NCBI GenBank assembly: GCA_023388495.1
Contig: JAEWGC010000011.1
Location: forward strand, 1 to 64,000
Direction: 5' to 3'
DNA length: 64,000 bases
From: Bacillota bacterium
GTDB taxonomy: Bacteria > Bacillota > Clostridia > Tissierellales > Tissierellaceae
Made by a program: the position numbers and the translations under genes. A model generated the notes under the pieces. It searched no databases and was not told the DNA's origin. It saw only the letters and a program-made list of their open reading frames with translations. This document shows positions 34,220-43,874 of the stretch, one piece after another (position 1 is the stretch's first letter; every line of letters begins with the position of its first letter).

Positions 34220-34900
34220 ATGCAAGCAATTTTTGAAACTTTATTTGATGTTGTATATCTTTCTACTGTAATTATTATGGGTATTCTTATGATAAGAAAC
34301 AGTAATGGCAATAAGCAATATAAACTATTTGGAATTATGGCAGTAACACTGGGATTAGGTGATTCTTTTCATTTAGTACCTAGAGCATTGGCCCTTAATA
34401 CAACAGGCCTTGAAAACTTTACAGTGGCACTAGGTACTGGCAAATTCATTACCTCAATTACAATGACTATTTTTTATGTTATACTATACTATGTTTGGCG
34501 TTTGCGCTACAAGATACAAGGAAAGCAAAACTTGACCATCTTAGTATATTTGCTGGCTATTGCTAGAATTGTAATTAGCCTAATGCCACAAAATGCGTGG
34601 ACCAGTGCTACGGCTCCATTATCTTGGGGGATTTATCGTAATATTCCTTTTGCAGCAATGGGAATTCTTGTGATTATTCTATTTTATCAGAGCGCCAAGA
34701 AAACAAAAGATATAGCCTTTAAGAACATGTGGCTAACAATTGTCCTTAGCTTTGCGTTTTATATACCAGTGGTATTATTTGGAGATATAAATCCTCTTGT
34801 TGGCATGCTAATGATACCTAAAACTTGTGCTTATGTATGGACAGTCTTAATTGGCTATAACGAGATGAAGGGATTAAAAAAACATAAAGAAGCTTATTAA
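34220..34900 (+). CDS. Integral membrane protein of unknown function
   Basis: The 226-residue product has about seven hydrophobic helices, starting LFDVVYLSTVIIMGILMIRN. It has conserved-looking polar text between helices (GLGDSFHLVPRALALNTTG; SLMPQNAWTS). AAGGAGAG precedes ATG, 28 bases after the kinase stop, so it may share the exporter/two-component transcript. I know similar uncharacterised proteins in Clostridia only by pattern, and no activity is claimed. Confidence 0.7.
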   Translation: MQAIFETLFDVVYLSTVIIMGILMIRNSNGNKQYKLFGIMAVTLGLGDSFHLVPRALALNTTGLENFTVALGTGKFITSITMTIFYVILYYVWRLRYKIQGKQNLTILVYLLAIARIVISLMPQNAWTSATAPLSWGIYRNIPFAAMGILVIILFYQSAKKTKDIAFKNMWLTIVLSFAFYIPVVLFGDINPLVGMLMIPKTCAYVWTVLIGYNEMKGLKKHKEAY

Positions 34901-35037
34901 AATGGTCCTATATCACTTTGTACAGGAGAGTAAACAGGTTTATGACCTTTGATAGAGTAAAATTTAGATAAAATGCGGCAGAAAATGTCGAGTGATTTTG
35001 ATTTATAAATGATATGATTAAAATAGGGGGAGTGAAT

Positions 35038-35907
35038 ATGGACTGGATTAAGCAGCTTAATGAAGCTATAGGTTATATAGAGGAAAACCTTACAGGGGAA
35101 ATTTCTCATGAAGAAATATCAAAAATTGCAGGATGTTCTATTTACAACTTTCAAAGAATGTTTTCTTATATAGCTGATAAGTCTTTGTCAGAATACATAA
35201 GAAGTAGGCGTTTAACACTTGCAGCCTTTGATATTTTAAATAGTTCTGAAAGAATAATTGATATTGCATTTAAATATAGCTATGAATCTCAGGATTCATT
35301 TTCGCGTGCTTTTAGAAGCTTTCATGGTGTTTTACCTTCTGTGGCAAGAAATGAAACAGTTCGATTAAAATCTTGTCCTAAGCTGTCCTTCCAAATTACT
35401 ATTAAAGGAGAAAATCATATGAATTATCAAATTGAAGAGTGGCCAGCATTTAAGGTGATGGGAATAGCAAATAGGATTAACACTTCAAAGGCGTTTGAAA
35501 TTATTCCGAAGATATGGGAAGATGCATGGAAAGACGGCATCATGAAAAGGTTTATTGAACACTTTCCAGATTATAGACCTGCTGGGTTTTTGGGGATTGC
35601 TGCTGGAGGTCAATGGGGAGACTCTGAGGAGATGGAATATATAATTGGAGTAACCAACTTTGTTGATGTGCCCGAGTGTGAACATGTTATTGCTCTTGAA
35701 GGTATGATGGAATTTTCTTATCCTGCCGCAACTTGGGCTATTTTTGAAGCTGATGGAGAACTTCCAGACGCCATACAAAAGGTATATAAACAGTTTTATA
35801 CTGAATGGCTTCCTAACTCAGGATATGTATTAGCAGAGCTCCCAGTTATCGAATGTTATATGCAAGAAAATCGTCAAGAGGTTTGGATTGCAATTAGTAA
35901 AAGTTAG
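35038..35907 (+). CDS. AraC-family regulator with GyrI-like effector domain
   Basis: ATG 35038, with GGGGGAG upstream, gives a ~289-residue product. The N-terminal AraC domain (1-105) has two helix-turn-helix units (ISKIAGCSIYNFQRMFSYIA and IAFKYSYESQDSFSRAFRSF). The C-terminal ~155 residues are a GyrI/SOUL-like small-molecule binding domain (IEEWPAFKVMGIANR, YPAATWAIFEADGELPDAIQ). This is the Rob/BmrR-like plan used to sense drugs or metabolites. The target genes are not known. A two-way terminator follows. Confidence 0.9.
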   Translation: MDWIKQLNEAIGYIEENLTGEISHEEISKIAGCSIYNFQRMFSYIADKSLSEYIRSRRLTLAAFDILNSSERIIDIAFKYSYESQDSFSRAFRSFHGVLPSVARNETVRLKSCPKLSFQITIKGENHMNYQIEEWPAFKVMGIANRINTSKAFEIIPKIWEDAWKDGIMKRFIEHFPDYRPAGFLGIAAGGQWGDSEEMEYIIGVTNFVDVPECEHVIALEGMMEFSYPAATWAIFEADGELPDAIQKVYKQFYTEWLPNSGYVLAELPVIECYMQENRQEVWIAISKS

Positions 35908-35967
35908 AAAATTAATATCAAGTGAAAACAAAGAATGATTATAAAAAAGAATAGGTTCAAACATAAA

Positions 35968-35996
35968 TTTAGGGGGTGACAAAGTCATCCCCTAAA
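35968..35996. terminator. Bidirectional terminator between convergent genes
   Basis: TTTAGGGGGTGAC pairs with GTCATCCCCTAAA (one wobble) around AAA. It serves the AraC gene on + and rubrerythrin on -. Confidence 0.7.
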
Positions 35997-36016
35997 AATG
36001 TGTTCTAAATATTAGA

Positions 36017-36610
36017 TTAATACGTCTCTACGAAAAGTTCAAAATGTGACTGTGGATGGATACAAGCAGGACATATCTCTGGCGCACTTTGGCCCTCATG
36101 TACATAACCGCAATTTCCGCATTTCCATAATACATTTTCTTCTTTTCTAAAAACTTTATCATTTAAAATGTTTTCAGCAAGTCTGTTAAATCTAATCTCA
36201 TGTGCTTTTTCGGCATCAGCAATAGCTCTAAATGCAATTGCTATATCCTTAAAGCCTTCTTCTTCAGCGATATTCGCAAATGCTGGGTATAAGTCTTCCC
36301 ATTCTTCATTTTCTCCACTTGCTGCAGCCTTTAGATTATCCAATGTAGTGCCTTGAGCAACAGGAAAGGAAGCTTCTATATCTATAGTAGCTGGAAGTTC
36401 ATCTTTTAATCCTGCAAGTAAAAATTTATAAAATCTTTTAGCATGCTCTTTTTCATTGTCAGCTGTTTCAATAAAGATATTTCTAATTTGTTTAAATCCT
36501 TCCTTATCTGCTACGGAAGCATAGTATGTATAGCGATTCCTAGCTTGTGATTCTCCTGCAAATGCTTTCATTAAGTTTTCTGCTGTTTTTGTCCCCTTTA
36601 AATTGTTCAT
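36017..36610 (-). CDS. rbr: Rubrerythrin
   Basis: The 197-residue protein has a ferritin-like diiron domain (FAGESQARNRYTYYASVADK, FIETADNEKEHAKRFYKFLL, with a second Glu/His pair in IADAEKAHEIRFN). A C-terminal rubredoxin-like domain has two Cys pairs (WKCGNCGY, CPAC). It reduces hydrogen peroxide in anaerobes using electrons from rubredoxin or NADH systems. AGGAGGT precedes ATG. It is a single gene. Confidence 0.96.
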   Translation of the reverse strand: MNNLKGTKTAENLMKAFAGESQARNRYTYYASVADKEGFKQIRNIFIETADNEKEHAKRFYKFLLAGLKDELPATIDIEASFPVAQGTTLDNLKAAASGENEEWEDLYPAFANIAEEEGFKDIAIAFRAIADAEKAHEIRFNRLAENILNDKVFRKEENVLWKCGNCGYVHEGQSAPEICPACIHPQSHFELFVETY

Positions 36611-36860
36611 TTTTTACCTCCTAAACATTAATTGTCTTTATTATATCATAGTTAGAGTAATATTAACACACCTCTTTGAAGCTATAGCTGGTCTATATGT
36701 CTATGGCTTTAATTGATTGACCTTCTATTAGAAAATATATTGATATGGTATAATAGATGATATATTAAAAAGATAATATAAATATTATTATCTGTACTTG
36801 AAAAATTTCTATGATATTATACTACATTTTATAAACTTAGGATTAATAGGAGGTGGCTTT

Positions 36861-37613
36861 TTGAGGAGAAAAACAATTGTTGAGATATGTATAGATTCTC
36901 TTCAGTCTGCATTAGCAGCAGAAAAGGGTGGGGCTAATAGGATAGAGCTATGTGACAATCTGATTGCAGGAGGAACTACTCCTAGTTTAGGGATGATTGA
37001 ATTAGCTAGAAAACACTTAACCATTGACATAAATGTAATGATCCGCCCAAGAAGTGGAGATTTTTGCTATTCTTCTTTAGAACTGGAAGTTATGAAAAGA
37101 GATATAGAGATTGCGAAAAAATCTGGAGCCAATGGTATAGTAGTAGGAGCACTAAGGCCTAATGGGGAGATAGATATCAATATAATGAAAGAGTTAATAG
37201 AATTAGCTAGGCCTCTTGATGTTACGTTTCATAGAGCCTTTGATATGACTAAGGACCCCTTTGAATCTTTGGATATATTGATTGATCTTGGTTTAAAAAG
37301 AATATTAACATCAGGTGGAGAGAATAAAGCTATAGATGGCATAAATTTAATCAAAAAACTAGTTGATAAGGCTGATGATAAGATAATTATAATGCCTGGA
37401 GCAGGAATCAATGAGGGAAATGTAAGAGAAATAATTGCTTACACTGGAGTTAAGGAAGTTCATCTATCTGCAAAGCAAAGGGTAGAAAGTATTATGGAAT
37501 ATAGAAATAATAAGGTGAATATGGGTGGAAATTTAATAATATCTGAATATGATAATTACTTTACCTGTGAAAAATTGGTGAGGGCTGTAGTAAATAGACT
37601 AAGCAATATATAG
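36861..37613 (+). CDS. cutC: CutC-family protein
   Basis: TTG 36861 with GGAGGTGG upstream is the likely start, giving ~250 residues; the frame is open further up but has no ribosome site. It is a TIM-barrel protein with typical text VEICIDSLQSALAAEKGGAN, NVMIRPRSGDFCYS, FHRAFDMT and RILTSGGENKA. CutC was named for copper homeostasis in E. coli, but that role is disputed and the activity is unknown. Its stop lies 15 bases before the asparaginase-like gene, so the two are probably co-transcribed. Confidence 0.92.
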   Translation: MRRKTIVEICIDSLQSALAAEKGGANRIELCDNLIAGGTTPSLGMIELARKHLTIDINVMIRPRSGDFCYSSLELEVMKRDIEIAKKSGANGIVVGALRPNGEIDINIMKELIELARPLDVTFHRAFDMTKDPFESLDILIDLGLKRILTSGGENKAIDGINLIKKLVDKADDKIIIMPGAGINEGNVREIIAYTGVKEVHLSAKQRVESIMEYRNNKVNMGGNLIISEYDNYFTCEKLVRAVVNRLSNI

Positions 37614-37628
37614 AATGGGGTGTATATA

Positions 37629-38561
37629 ATGAGTTGGGGAATAATAGGCACTTGGAGAATGTCTCTAGAAGGAATAATGGAAGCGGAAAAGTTATTAAAA
37701 GATTATGGATCATCTCTAGATGCCGTTGAAATTGCAGTAAAAATGGTAGAAGATTGTCCTGAGTATAGATCTGTAGGCTATGGTGGATTACCAAACCAAG
37801 AATGTGAAGTTGAGCTTGATGCAGCTTTTATGGACGGAGATTCTCTTTCAATTGGTGCTGTAGGAGGAATCAGAGATTATAAAAATCCTGTATCAATTGC
37901 AAGAAGTCTTATGAGTGAAAAATACAATATATTTCTAACGGGACAAGGTGCTGAAAAATATGCACATAAAATGGGTTTTGAAAGGATGAATATGCTCACT
38001 GACTATTCGAAAAAGGAATGGGAGCGAAAAACAAAGGAAAATAAAGAAAACAATCTAAAGCCATATGATGGACATGATACAGTGGGAATAGTTGGATTAG
38101 ATAGAAATGGAAAGATGGCTGTTGCAACATCAACAAGCGGGCTTTTTATGAAAAAACCTGGAAGGATTGGAGACTCTCCTATATCAGGATCAGGTTTTTA
38201 TGTGGACAGTGAAATCGGTGGTGCTAGTGCTACTGGATTAGGTGAAGATATAATGAAGGGGTGTATATCCTATGAGATAGTACGTCTTATGGGTGAGGGA
38301 TTCCATCCTCAAGAAGCTGCTGAGAAAGCTGTCTATGCTTTCAACGAAAAACTCATAAAGAGAAGGGGAAAGGTTGGCGATATATCTGTAGTATGCATGA
38401 ATAATAAAGGACAATGGGGTGTAGCAACAAACATAAATAAATTTTCTTTTGTTGTAGCTACTAAAGGAGAGGATCCTACTGTATATATTGCTTCCAATTC
38501 CAATGGCAGAACGGTATATGTAAAGGCAACTCAAGAATGGATTGACACTCATACAGAATAG
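37629..38561 (+). CDS. Glycosylasparaginase / isoaspartyl peptidase-type Ntn hydrolase
   Basis: ATG 37629 gives a ~310-residue proenzyme. The autocleavage site is GHDTVGIVG, with Thr about residue 151 as the N-terminal nucleophile of the beta chain. Other family text is GTWRMSLEGI, LDAAFMDGDSLSIGAVGG, and SGSGFYVDSEIGGASATGLG. Such enzymes split N4-(N-acetylglucosaminyl)-asparagine or isoaspartyl bonds. It lacks a signal peptide, so it works in the cytoplasm on imported glyco-asparagine or isoaspartyl dipeptides. It could process beta-Asp dipeptides released by the cyanophycinase at 61.4 kb (inference). Confidence 0.9.
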   Translation: MSWGIIGTWRMSLEGIMEAEKLLKDYGSSLDAVEIAVKMVEDCPEYRSVGYGGLPNQECEVELDAAFMDGDSLSIGAVGGIRDYKNPVSIARSLMSEKYNIFLTGQGAEKYAHKMGFERMNMLTDYSKKEWERKTKENKENNLKPYDGHDTVGIVGLDRNGKMAVATSTSGLFMKKPGRIGDSPISGSGFYVDSEIGGASATGLGEDIMKGCISYEIVRLMGEGFHPQEAAEKAVYAFNEKLIKRRGKVGDISVVCMNNKGQWGVATNINKFSFVVATKGEDPTVYIASNSNGRTVYVKATQEWIDTHTE

Positions 38562-38590
38562 TATACAATGATAAATAACTTATTAAACTG

Positions 38591-38619
38591 TTGACTTATT
38601 TCAAACTATATTATATAAT
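38591..38619 (+). promoter_or_regulatory. Sigma-A promoter of the Tyr T-box/tyrS unit
   Basis: TTGACT (38591-38596), a 17-base spacer and TATAAT (38614-38619). The expected start of transcription is near 38626. Confidence 0.78.
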
Positions 38620-38654
38620 CTTCTAAATTAATATCTGCATAACGAAGATTTGCT

Positions 38655-38960
38655 GTATTTTGCATTTCGGAGTATAAGAAATAAAAGTTGTGATAAGAAT
38701 TAGTAGCAATCAATATACCAAACAGAAAGTTACCGTATGATGAGAGGTGCATGGTTAAGGATTGTGAATACATCTTTGAGCTTTGCACTGAACAGTTTTA
38801 CTAAGTAGGCTGCAACGGGAAGAAGCACCCGTTATAATGCTAGAGTATCTCATCTTATGATGACGTACTTAATAAGGTAAGTAATGTGAGTTACTTATGA
38901 ATTTAAGGTGGTAACACGAGATGATCTCGTCCTTTTGGAAACAAAAGGACGAGTTTTTTA
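38655..38960 (+). promoter_or_regulatory. T-box leader, tyrosine specifier
   Basis: After stem I text ACAGAAAGTTACCG the specifier loop reads GTGAA-TAC-A, TAC at 38769-38771, a Tyr codon. AAGGTGGTAACACG (38905-38918) is the T-box. The terminator is CTCGTCCTTTT/AAAAGGACGAG with a T run. It controls tyrS by the charging state of tRNA-Tyr. Confidence 0.93.
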
Positions 38961-39024
38961 TTGCTGGCTTTTCTTCTTATAGACCTTGTAATATTGAAAA
39001 TAATATTTTAAGGAGATGTTAAAT

Positions 39025-40242
39025 ATGTTAAAACCAGAAGAACAAATGCGGATTATCTTAAAAGGCGTGCATACTCTAGTAAATGAGGAAGAGTTGCTTG
39101 TAAAACTTAAAAAATCATATGATCAAAACAAACCGCTAACTATTAAACTGGGACTTGACCCTTCAGCTCCAGATATTCATTTGGGTCATGCAGTTGTACT
39201 GCGTAAAATTAAACAAATGCAGGATTTAGGGCATCGTGTGGTGATTGTAATTGGTGACTTTACTGGAAAAATAGGTGATCCAACTGGGAAGTCAAAGGGT
39301 AGGGTTGCCTTGACTGATGAGCAAGTAAAGGAAAATGCTAAAACCTATTGTGAGCAGATATTCAAGGTACTTGATGTAGAAAAAACTGAAGTAAGGTTTA
39401 ATAGTGAATGGCTTTCTAAACTTACTTTTGAAGATGTTATAAAGCTTGCTGCTACCACAACTGTTGCTAGGATTTTAGAACGAGATGATTTCCAGAACAG
39501 ATACCAGAATCAAATTCCGATTGGGATTCACGAGTTTTTTTACCCGTTAATGCAGGCATATGATTCTATTGAACTAAATGCGGATATTGAGTTGGGAGGA
39601 ACTGACCAAACCTTTAATATTCTTATGGGTAGAATGCTTCAAAAAACATTGGGGCAGGAACAGCAGATTGCTATCTTTATGCCTATTCTTGAAGGTTTAG
39701 ATGGTGTAGAAAAGATGAGTAAAAGTCTTAAAAACTATATTGGTGTAAATGAACCGGCGGAGGTGATGTTCAAAAAGGTTATGGAAATTCCTGATGGACT
39801 CATCATTAAGTACTTTGAGCTAACAACTGACGAGCATCCAGATGAAATTGATAAAATCAAAGCAGAACTAAATAATGGTGCAAACCCTAGGGATGTTAAA
39901 TACAATTTGGCTAAATGTATAGTGTCCCTTTACCATACACCAGAAGATGTAGAAAAGGCAGTTGTATATTATGACACAGCATTCAGTAAAAAATCTATTC
40001 CAGATGATATCCCAGAACTTCAAATTGAAGGAGACAAAGTAACTATTGGGGATATTATTCAAGGATTAATAAAAATGAATTTTATAAAAAGCAAAAGTGA
40101 ATTTATCCGTTTAGTAAATCAAGACGGTATTCAGTTAAACGGGGAAAAATTAACATCAGATGGTATGAATAGAGTTATTGTCTCAAATGATGTCATGAGA
40201 ATAGGGAAAAAGCGTTTTATAAGGTTTAAAGATAATTGCTAA
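39025..40242 (+). CDS. tyrS: Tyrosyl-tRNA synthetase
   Basis: ATG 39025 has AAGGAG nine bases upstream; the ATG at 39016 abuts that site. The class I synthetase has HIGH motif HLGH (~residue 54), KMSKS intact at ~230, the Tyr-binding region YPLMQAYDSIELNADIELGG, and a C-terminal S4 RNA-binding domain (SKSEFIRLVNQDGIQLNGEK). The ~405-residue form belongs to the TyrZ-like subgroup. It charges tRNA-Tyr and is governed by the Tyr T-box. A hairpin terminator follows at 40331. Confidence 0.97.
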   Translation: MLKPEEQMRIILKGVHTLVNEEELLVKLKKSYDQNKPLTIKLGLDPSAPDIHLGHAVVLRKIKQMQDLGHRVVIVIGDFTGKIGDPTGKSKGRVALTDEQVKENAKTYCEQIFKVLDVEKTEVRFNSEWLSKLTFEDVIKLAATTTVARILERDDFQNRYQNQIPIGIHEFFYPLMQAYDSIELNADIELGGTDQTFNILMGRMLQKTLGQEQQIAIFMPILEGLDGVEKMSKSLKNYIGVNEPAEVMFKKVMEIPDGLIIKYFELTTDEHPDEIDKIKAELNNGANPRDVKYNLAKCIVSLYHTPEDVEKAVVYYDTAFSKKSIPDDIPELQIEGDKVTIGDIIQGLIKMNFIKSKSEFIRLVNQDGIQLNGEKLTSDGMNRVIVSNDVMRIGKKRFIRFKDNC

Positions 40243-40330
40243 GATTGCTTTAAAATCATATAAAATCTTGAGGATAAAGCATTAGAATAAAAAAGAGTAA
40301 AGCTTAATTAAATATATAGATATATTCTTA

Positions 40331-40362
40331 TTCCCTTAAACTAGTAGTTTAGGGGAATTTCT
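40331..40362 (+). terminator. Terminator after tyrS
   Basis: TTCCCTTAAACT pairs with AGTTTAGGGGAA (one wobble), followed by TTTC. Confidence 0.7.
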
Positions 40363-40480
40363 ATTTGCCGATAGACTTTTTAACTATGAAAAGATTAGAT
40401 AACAAAGGATAAAAAATGAATTATAGGGAATAACTATTATTTAACAAAATAATATCCTGAAATATCATAGGAGGAATAAA

Positions 40481-41917
40481 ATGTCAAATTTAGAAAATAT
40501 AGAGCCTAAAAAAGTATTTCATTGGTTTTATGAATTAAATCAAATTCCCAGATGCTCTGGTGACGAGAAAAAAGTTAGTGATTTTCTTGTAAACTTTGCA
40601 AGAGAAAGAAATTTAGAGGTTTATCAAGATGAAATGTATAATGTGATCATAAAAAAAACAGCATCAGGAGAGTATGAAAACTCTGACCCTGTAATTATTC
40701 AAGGGCATATGGATATGGTTTGTATAAAGGGGAAAGGATCTAACCATGACTTTACAAAAGATCCTATTGAAATGATAGCAGAAGGAGATATAATGAGGGC
40801 CAATAACACTACTCTAGGTGGTGATGATGGGATTGCAGTGGCTTATGGCCTTGCTATACTAGACTCTAATGACTTGAAGCATCCTCCCCTTGAATTATTA
40901 ATTACAACTAATGAGGAAACTGGTATGGATGGAGCACATGCTCTAACTAATAAGCATTTAACTGGTAAAATCCTTTTGAATATAGACTCAGAGGAAGAAG
41001 GAGTTTTCTTAGTAAGTTGTGCAGGTGGAGCCAATAAAATCACAACTTTTAAACTTCAAAGAGAAAAAGTAAGTGGTAATGGTCTAGAAATTAAGATTTC
41101 TGGTCTTAAGGGTGGTCACTCTGGTATGGAGATAGTTAAGCAAAGGGCAAATGCCATAAAATTACTAGGAAGAATTTTAGATGAATGCAATGCTAAAAGT
41201 AATATAAGGTTATCTAAAATAGAGGGTGGTACTAAGCATAATGCTATACCAAGCCATGCTAGAGCAGTTATTTTAATAGAGGATAAGAGAACTGTAGAAA
41301 AAGTTATTGAAAGTTTTGAGAAGGATCTAAAAGAAGAATATAGAATAGAGGATAGTGGATTAAATATAGATGTAAAAGAAGTAAAGGTTGAAGATGTATA
41401 TACTAAAGAATTAAGTGATAATTTAATTGACTATATAATGATGGTTCCAGATGGTGTTCAATATATGTCTAAGGATATAGAGGGATTGGTACAAACAAGT
41501 CTAAATAATGCTATTATCGAAGAAAAGAATGATAGCATAGAGATAATTACTTCTGTACGTTCAGCTTCTAGTAGTTCATTAAGGGAAATTCTAAATATTC
41601 TTTCAACTATTGCAAGAAGAACTAATGCAAAGACAGAGGAAAGAAATGCATATCCTGCTTGGCAATTTGATAAAAACTCTAAAGTTCGAGAAAAAGCAGT
41701 TAAGGTCTATGAAGAGCTATTTAGTAAAAAGGCAGAAGTCAGTGCTATACATGCAGGACTTGAATGTGGTCTTTTAAAGGAAATATTACCAGATACTGAT
41801 ATGATAAGCTTTGGACCGAATCTATATGATGTGCATACTGAAAAAGAACATTTAAGTATTTCTTCTGTTCAAAGGGTATGGGATTTTCTAATAAAACTAC
41901 TTGAGGATTTAAAATAG
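40481..41917 (+). CDS. pepD: Cytosolic aminoacyl-histidine dipeptidase (peptidase D family)
   Basis: The 478-residue M20 metallopeptidase has zinc ligands in IQGHMDMVC, GGDDGIAVAYG and TTNEETGMDGA, and the C-terminal His in DVHTEKEHLSI. An inserted lid domain fills the middle, as in PepD (Xaa-His dipeptidase). It breaks down dipeptides, probably those brought in by the OPT transporter encoded 22 bases downstream. AGGAGG lies eight bases before ATG. Confidence 0.95.
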   Translation: MSNLENIEPKKVFHWFYELNQIPRCSGDEKKVSDFLVNFARERNLEVYQDEMYNVIIKKTASGEYENSDPVIIQGHMDMVCIKGKGSNHDFTKDPIEMIAEGDIMRANNTTLGGDDGIAVAYGLAILDSNDLKHPPLELLITTNEETGMDGAHALTNKHLTGKILLNIDSEEEGVFLVSCAGGANKITTFKLQREKVSGNGLEIKISGLKGGHSGMEIVKQRANAIKLLGRILDECNAKSNIRLSKIEGGTKHNAIPSHARAVILIEDKRTVEKVIESFEKDLKEEYRIEDSGLNIDVKEVKVEDVYTKELSDNLIDYIMMVPDGVQYMSKDIEGLVQTSLNNAIIEEKNDSIEIITSVRSASSSSLREILNILSTIARRTNAKTEERNAYPAWQFDKNSKVREKAVKVYEELFSKKAEVSAIHAGLECGLLKEILPDTDMISFGPNLYDVHTEKEHLSISSVQRVWDFLIKLLEDLK

Positions 41918-41939
41918 ATAAACATAGGAGGAGTTTATC

Positions 41940-43874
41940 ATGGCAAATGATTCAAAAAAATTATCTAAACAAGCATATGGTGGAGTAAGAGGAGAGGATT
42001 ATATTCCTTTTGTGCCTACAACTGAAGTTATGCCAGAAGCAACGGGGTACTCAATTATTATGGGGATTATATTTGCTATAATATTTGCCGCAGCAAATAC
42101 CTATTTAGGACTTAAGGTAGGGCTTACTATTTCTGCAGGTATCCCTGGGGCAATTCTTGCAACAGGATTGTTGAGGTCAATATTTAGGAGAAACAGCATA
42201 CTGGAGGCAAATTATGTAGCATCTCTAGCAGCAGTAGGAGAATCTATTGCTGGGGGGATTATATTTGTATTGCCTGCTATTATATTAATAGGCTTTAATC
42301 TTTCACTTATTACAGTTGCATTAGTTACTGTTATTGGTGGAATTATGGGAGTGTATTTTATAACTCCTGTCCGTAAATACCTAATAGTACAAGAACATGG
42401 AAATTTAATTTATCCAGAATCCATGGCTCAAGCCGAGGTTTTAGTAAATGCAAATCAAGGAGGCCAAGGATTTAAATCAGTATTAAAGGGTCTTGGAGTA
42501 GGTCTTGGATACAAGGTGTTATCTGGGGGCCTTGGTTTATGGAATGAAACAGCTTCATATACCATAGTGGCTTATCAGGGAACCATGATAGGTATGGATA
42601 CCTTAGCATCCCTTTTAGGAGTTGGGTTTATAGTTGGAACAGGAACTTCTATACTAATGTTTGCAGGCTCTGTTGTAGCATGGCTTGGGCTTATTCCATT
42701 GATAAAGTTTTTTGGAGTCTTTGCACCTACACCTATATTTCCATCTACTATGTTAATTTCTGAAATGTCAGCTCCACAGATTTGGTCTAACTATATTAAA
42801 TATATAGGAGCAGGTGCTGTAGCTATGGGGGGATTTATTTCACTAGCCAGATCTCTACCTACTATTATGAGTTCATTTAAAGAAGCTATGGGTGGATTTG
42901 GGAAAGGTGAAAAGTCGTACGATAGAGTAAATGAAGAAGCACCAATTATATGGGTGTTGGCAGCGGCTATATTTGGATTTTTATTGACTTGGCTTATTCC
43001 TTCAATAGGAGCAGGACCAGTAGGTGCAATTCTTGCTGTATTTTTCTCCTTTTTCTTTTCAGTTGTTTCAGCTAGAATGGTTGGGGTAATAGGAGCAAGT
43101 AACAACCCTGTGTCCGGTATGACTATTGCAACACTTTTGGTTATTGCTTCAGTATTTAAGGCTATGGGAGCTACTGGAACTGAAGGTATGAGAGTAGTTC
43201 TACTGGCTGCTGGTGTAGTCTGCGTTGCAATAGCCGTTGGCGGAGGAGTAGCCCAGTCATTAAAGGCCACATATGTCCTAGGTGGTAGCCCTAAAAAGAT
43301 TCAACATGGTATGTTTATATCATTGGCCATAGCTTCATTTATGGCTGGAGCTACTGTACTGCTTTTAAATAGTGCCTATGGAATAGGTTCTGAGCAAGTT
43401 ACAGCTCCTCAGGCAACACTTATGAGATTAATTGTAGAGGGTATTATGACAGGACGACTTCCTTGGACTCTTGTAATCATAGGAGCTGTGATAGCGCTGT
43501 TTTGTGCCTTTTCAGGCCTTCCTATTTTACCAGTTGCTCTAGGGATTTATTTACCAATATCCTTAAATAGTGCTATTTTCTTTGGAGGGCTTATACGTAA
43601 ATTTGTAGAAATTAGATTCAAAAAAGATGAATCTAGCTTGGATCTGGCTGTGGAAAGAGGTACCTTAATCGCATCAGGTCTGGTTGCGGGAGATGCTCTT
43701 ACAGGTATAATAATCGGTGTATTCGCTGCTTTAAATATTAAAACTGATTTCCTTGGGGCTATTTTCCCAAATGAATCTTTAAAGAATTTAGTGAGTATTG
43801 GAATATTTGTAGCCCTTGCTGCTTGGTTATATAACTACTCTTGTAGACTGAGAAGGGATAGTGAAAATGCTTAA
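41940..43874 (+). CDS. OPT-family oligopeptide transporter
   Basis: The 644-residue protein has about 14-16 membrane helices and OPT text such as ATGYSIIMGIIFAIIFAAANTY, shortened here to its core GIIFAIIFAAANTYLGLKVG, and YPESMAQAEVLVNANQGG. OPT proteins use the proton gradient to import peptides or metal chelates. Placement after pepD and before a PqqD-like gene is a recurring peptide-utilisation arrangement in Clostridia (from memory). AGGAGGAG lies before ATG. Confidence 0.93.
   Translation: MANDSKKLSKQAYGGVRGEDYIPFVPTTEVMPEATGYSIIMGIIFAIIFAAANTYLGLKVGLTISAGIPGAILATGLLRSIFRRNSILEANYVASLAAVGESIAGGIIFVLPAIILIGFNLSLITVALVTVIGGIMGVYFITPVRKYLIVQEHGNLIYPESMAQAEVLVNANQGGQGFKSVLKGLGVGLGYKVLSGGLGLWNETASYTIVAYQGTMIGMDTLASLLGVGFIVGTGTSILMFAGSVVAWLGLIPLIKFFGVFAPTPIFPSTMLISEMSAPQIWSNYIKYIGAGAVAMGGFISLARSLPTIMSSFKEAMGGFGKGEKSYDRVNEEAPIIWVLAAAIFGFLLTWLIPSIGAGPVGAILAVFFSFFFSVVSARMVGVIGASNNPVSGMTIATLLVIASVFKAMGATGTEGMRVVLLAAGVVCVAIAVGGGVAQSLKATYVLGGSPKKIQHGMFISLAIASFMAGATVLLLNSAYGIGSEQVTAPQATLMRLIVEGIMTGRLPWTLVIIGAVIALFCAFSGLPILPVALGIYLPISLNSAIFFGGLIRKFVEIRFKKDESSLDLAVERGTLIASGLVAGDALTGIIIGVFAALNIKTDFLGAIFPNESLKNLVSIGIFVALAAWLYNYSCRLRRDSENA

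Noticed and set aside
42791..43270. 159-codon minus-strand frame inside the OPT transporter gene
   Set aside because: It is the antisense of a membrane-protein gene with Ala/Pro/Thr-rich composition that follows from the codon structure of the real gene.
43861..43866. GTG 43861 as the start of the PqqD-like gene
   Set aside because: ATG 43867 lies at better distance from AGAAGGGA, so it was preferred, although GTG is not excluded.
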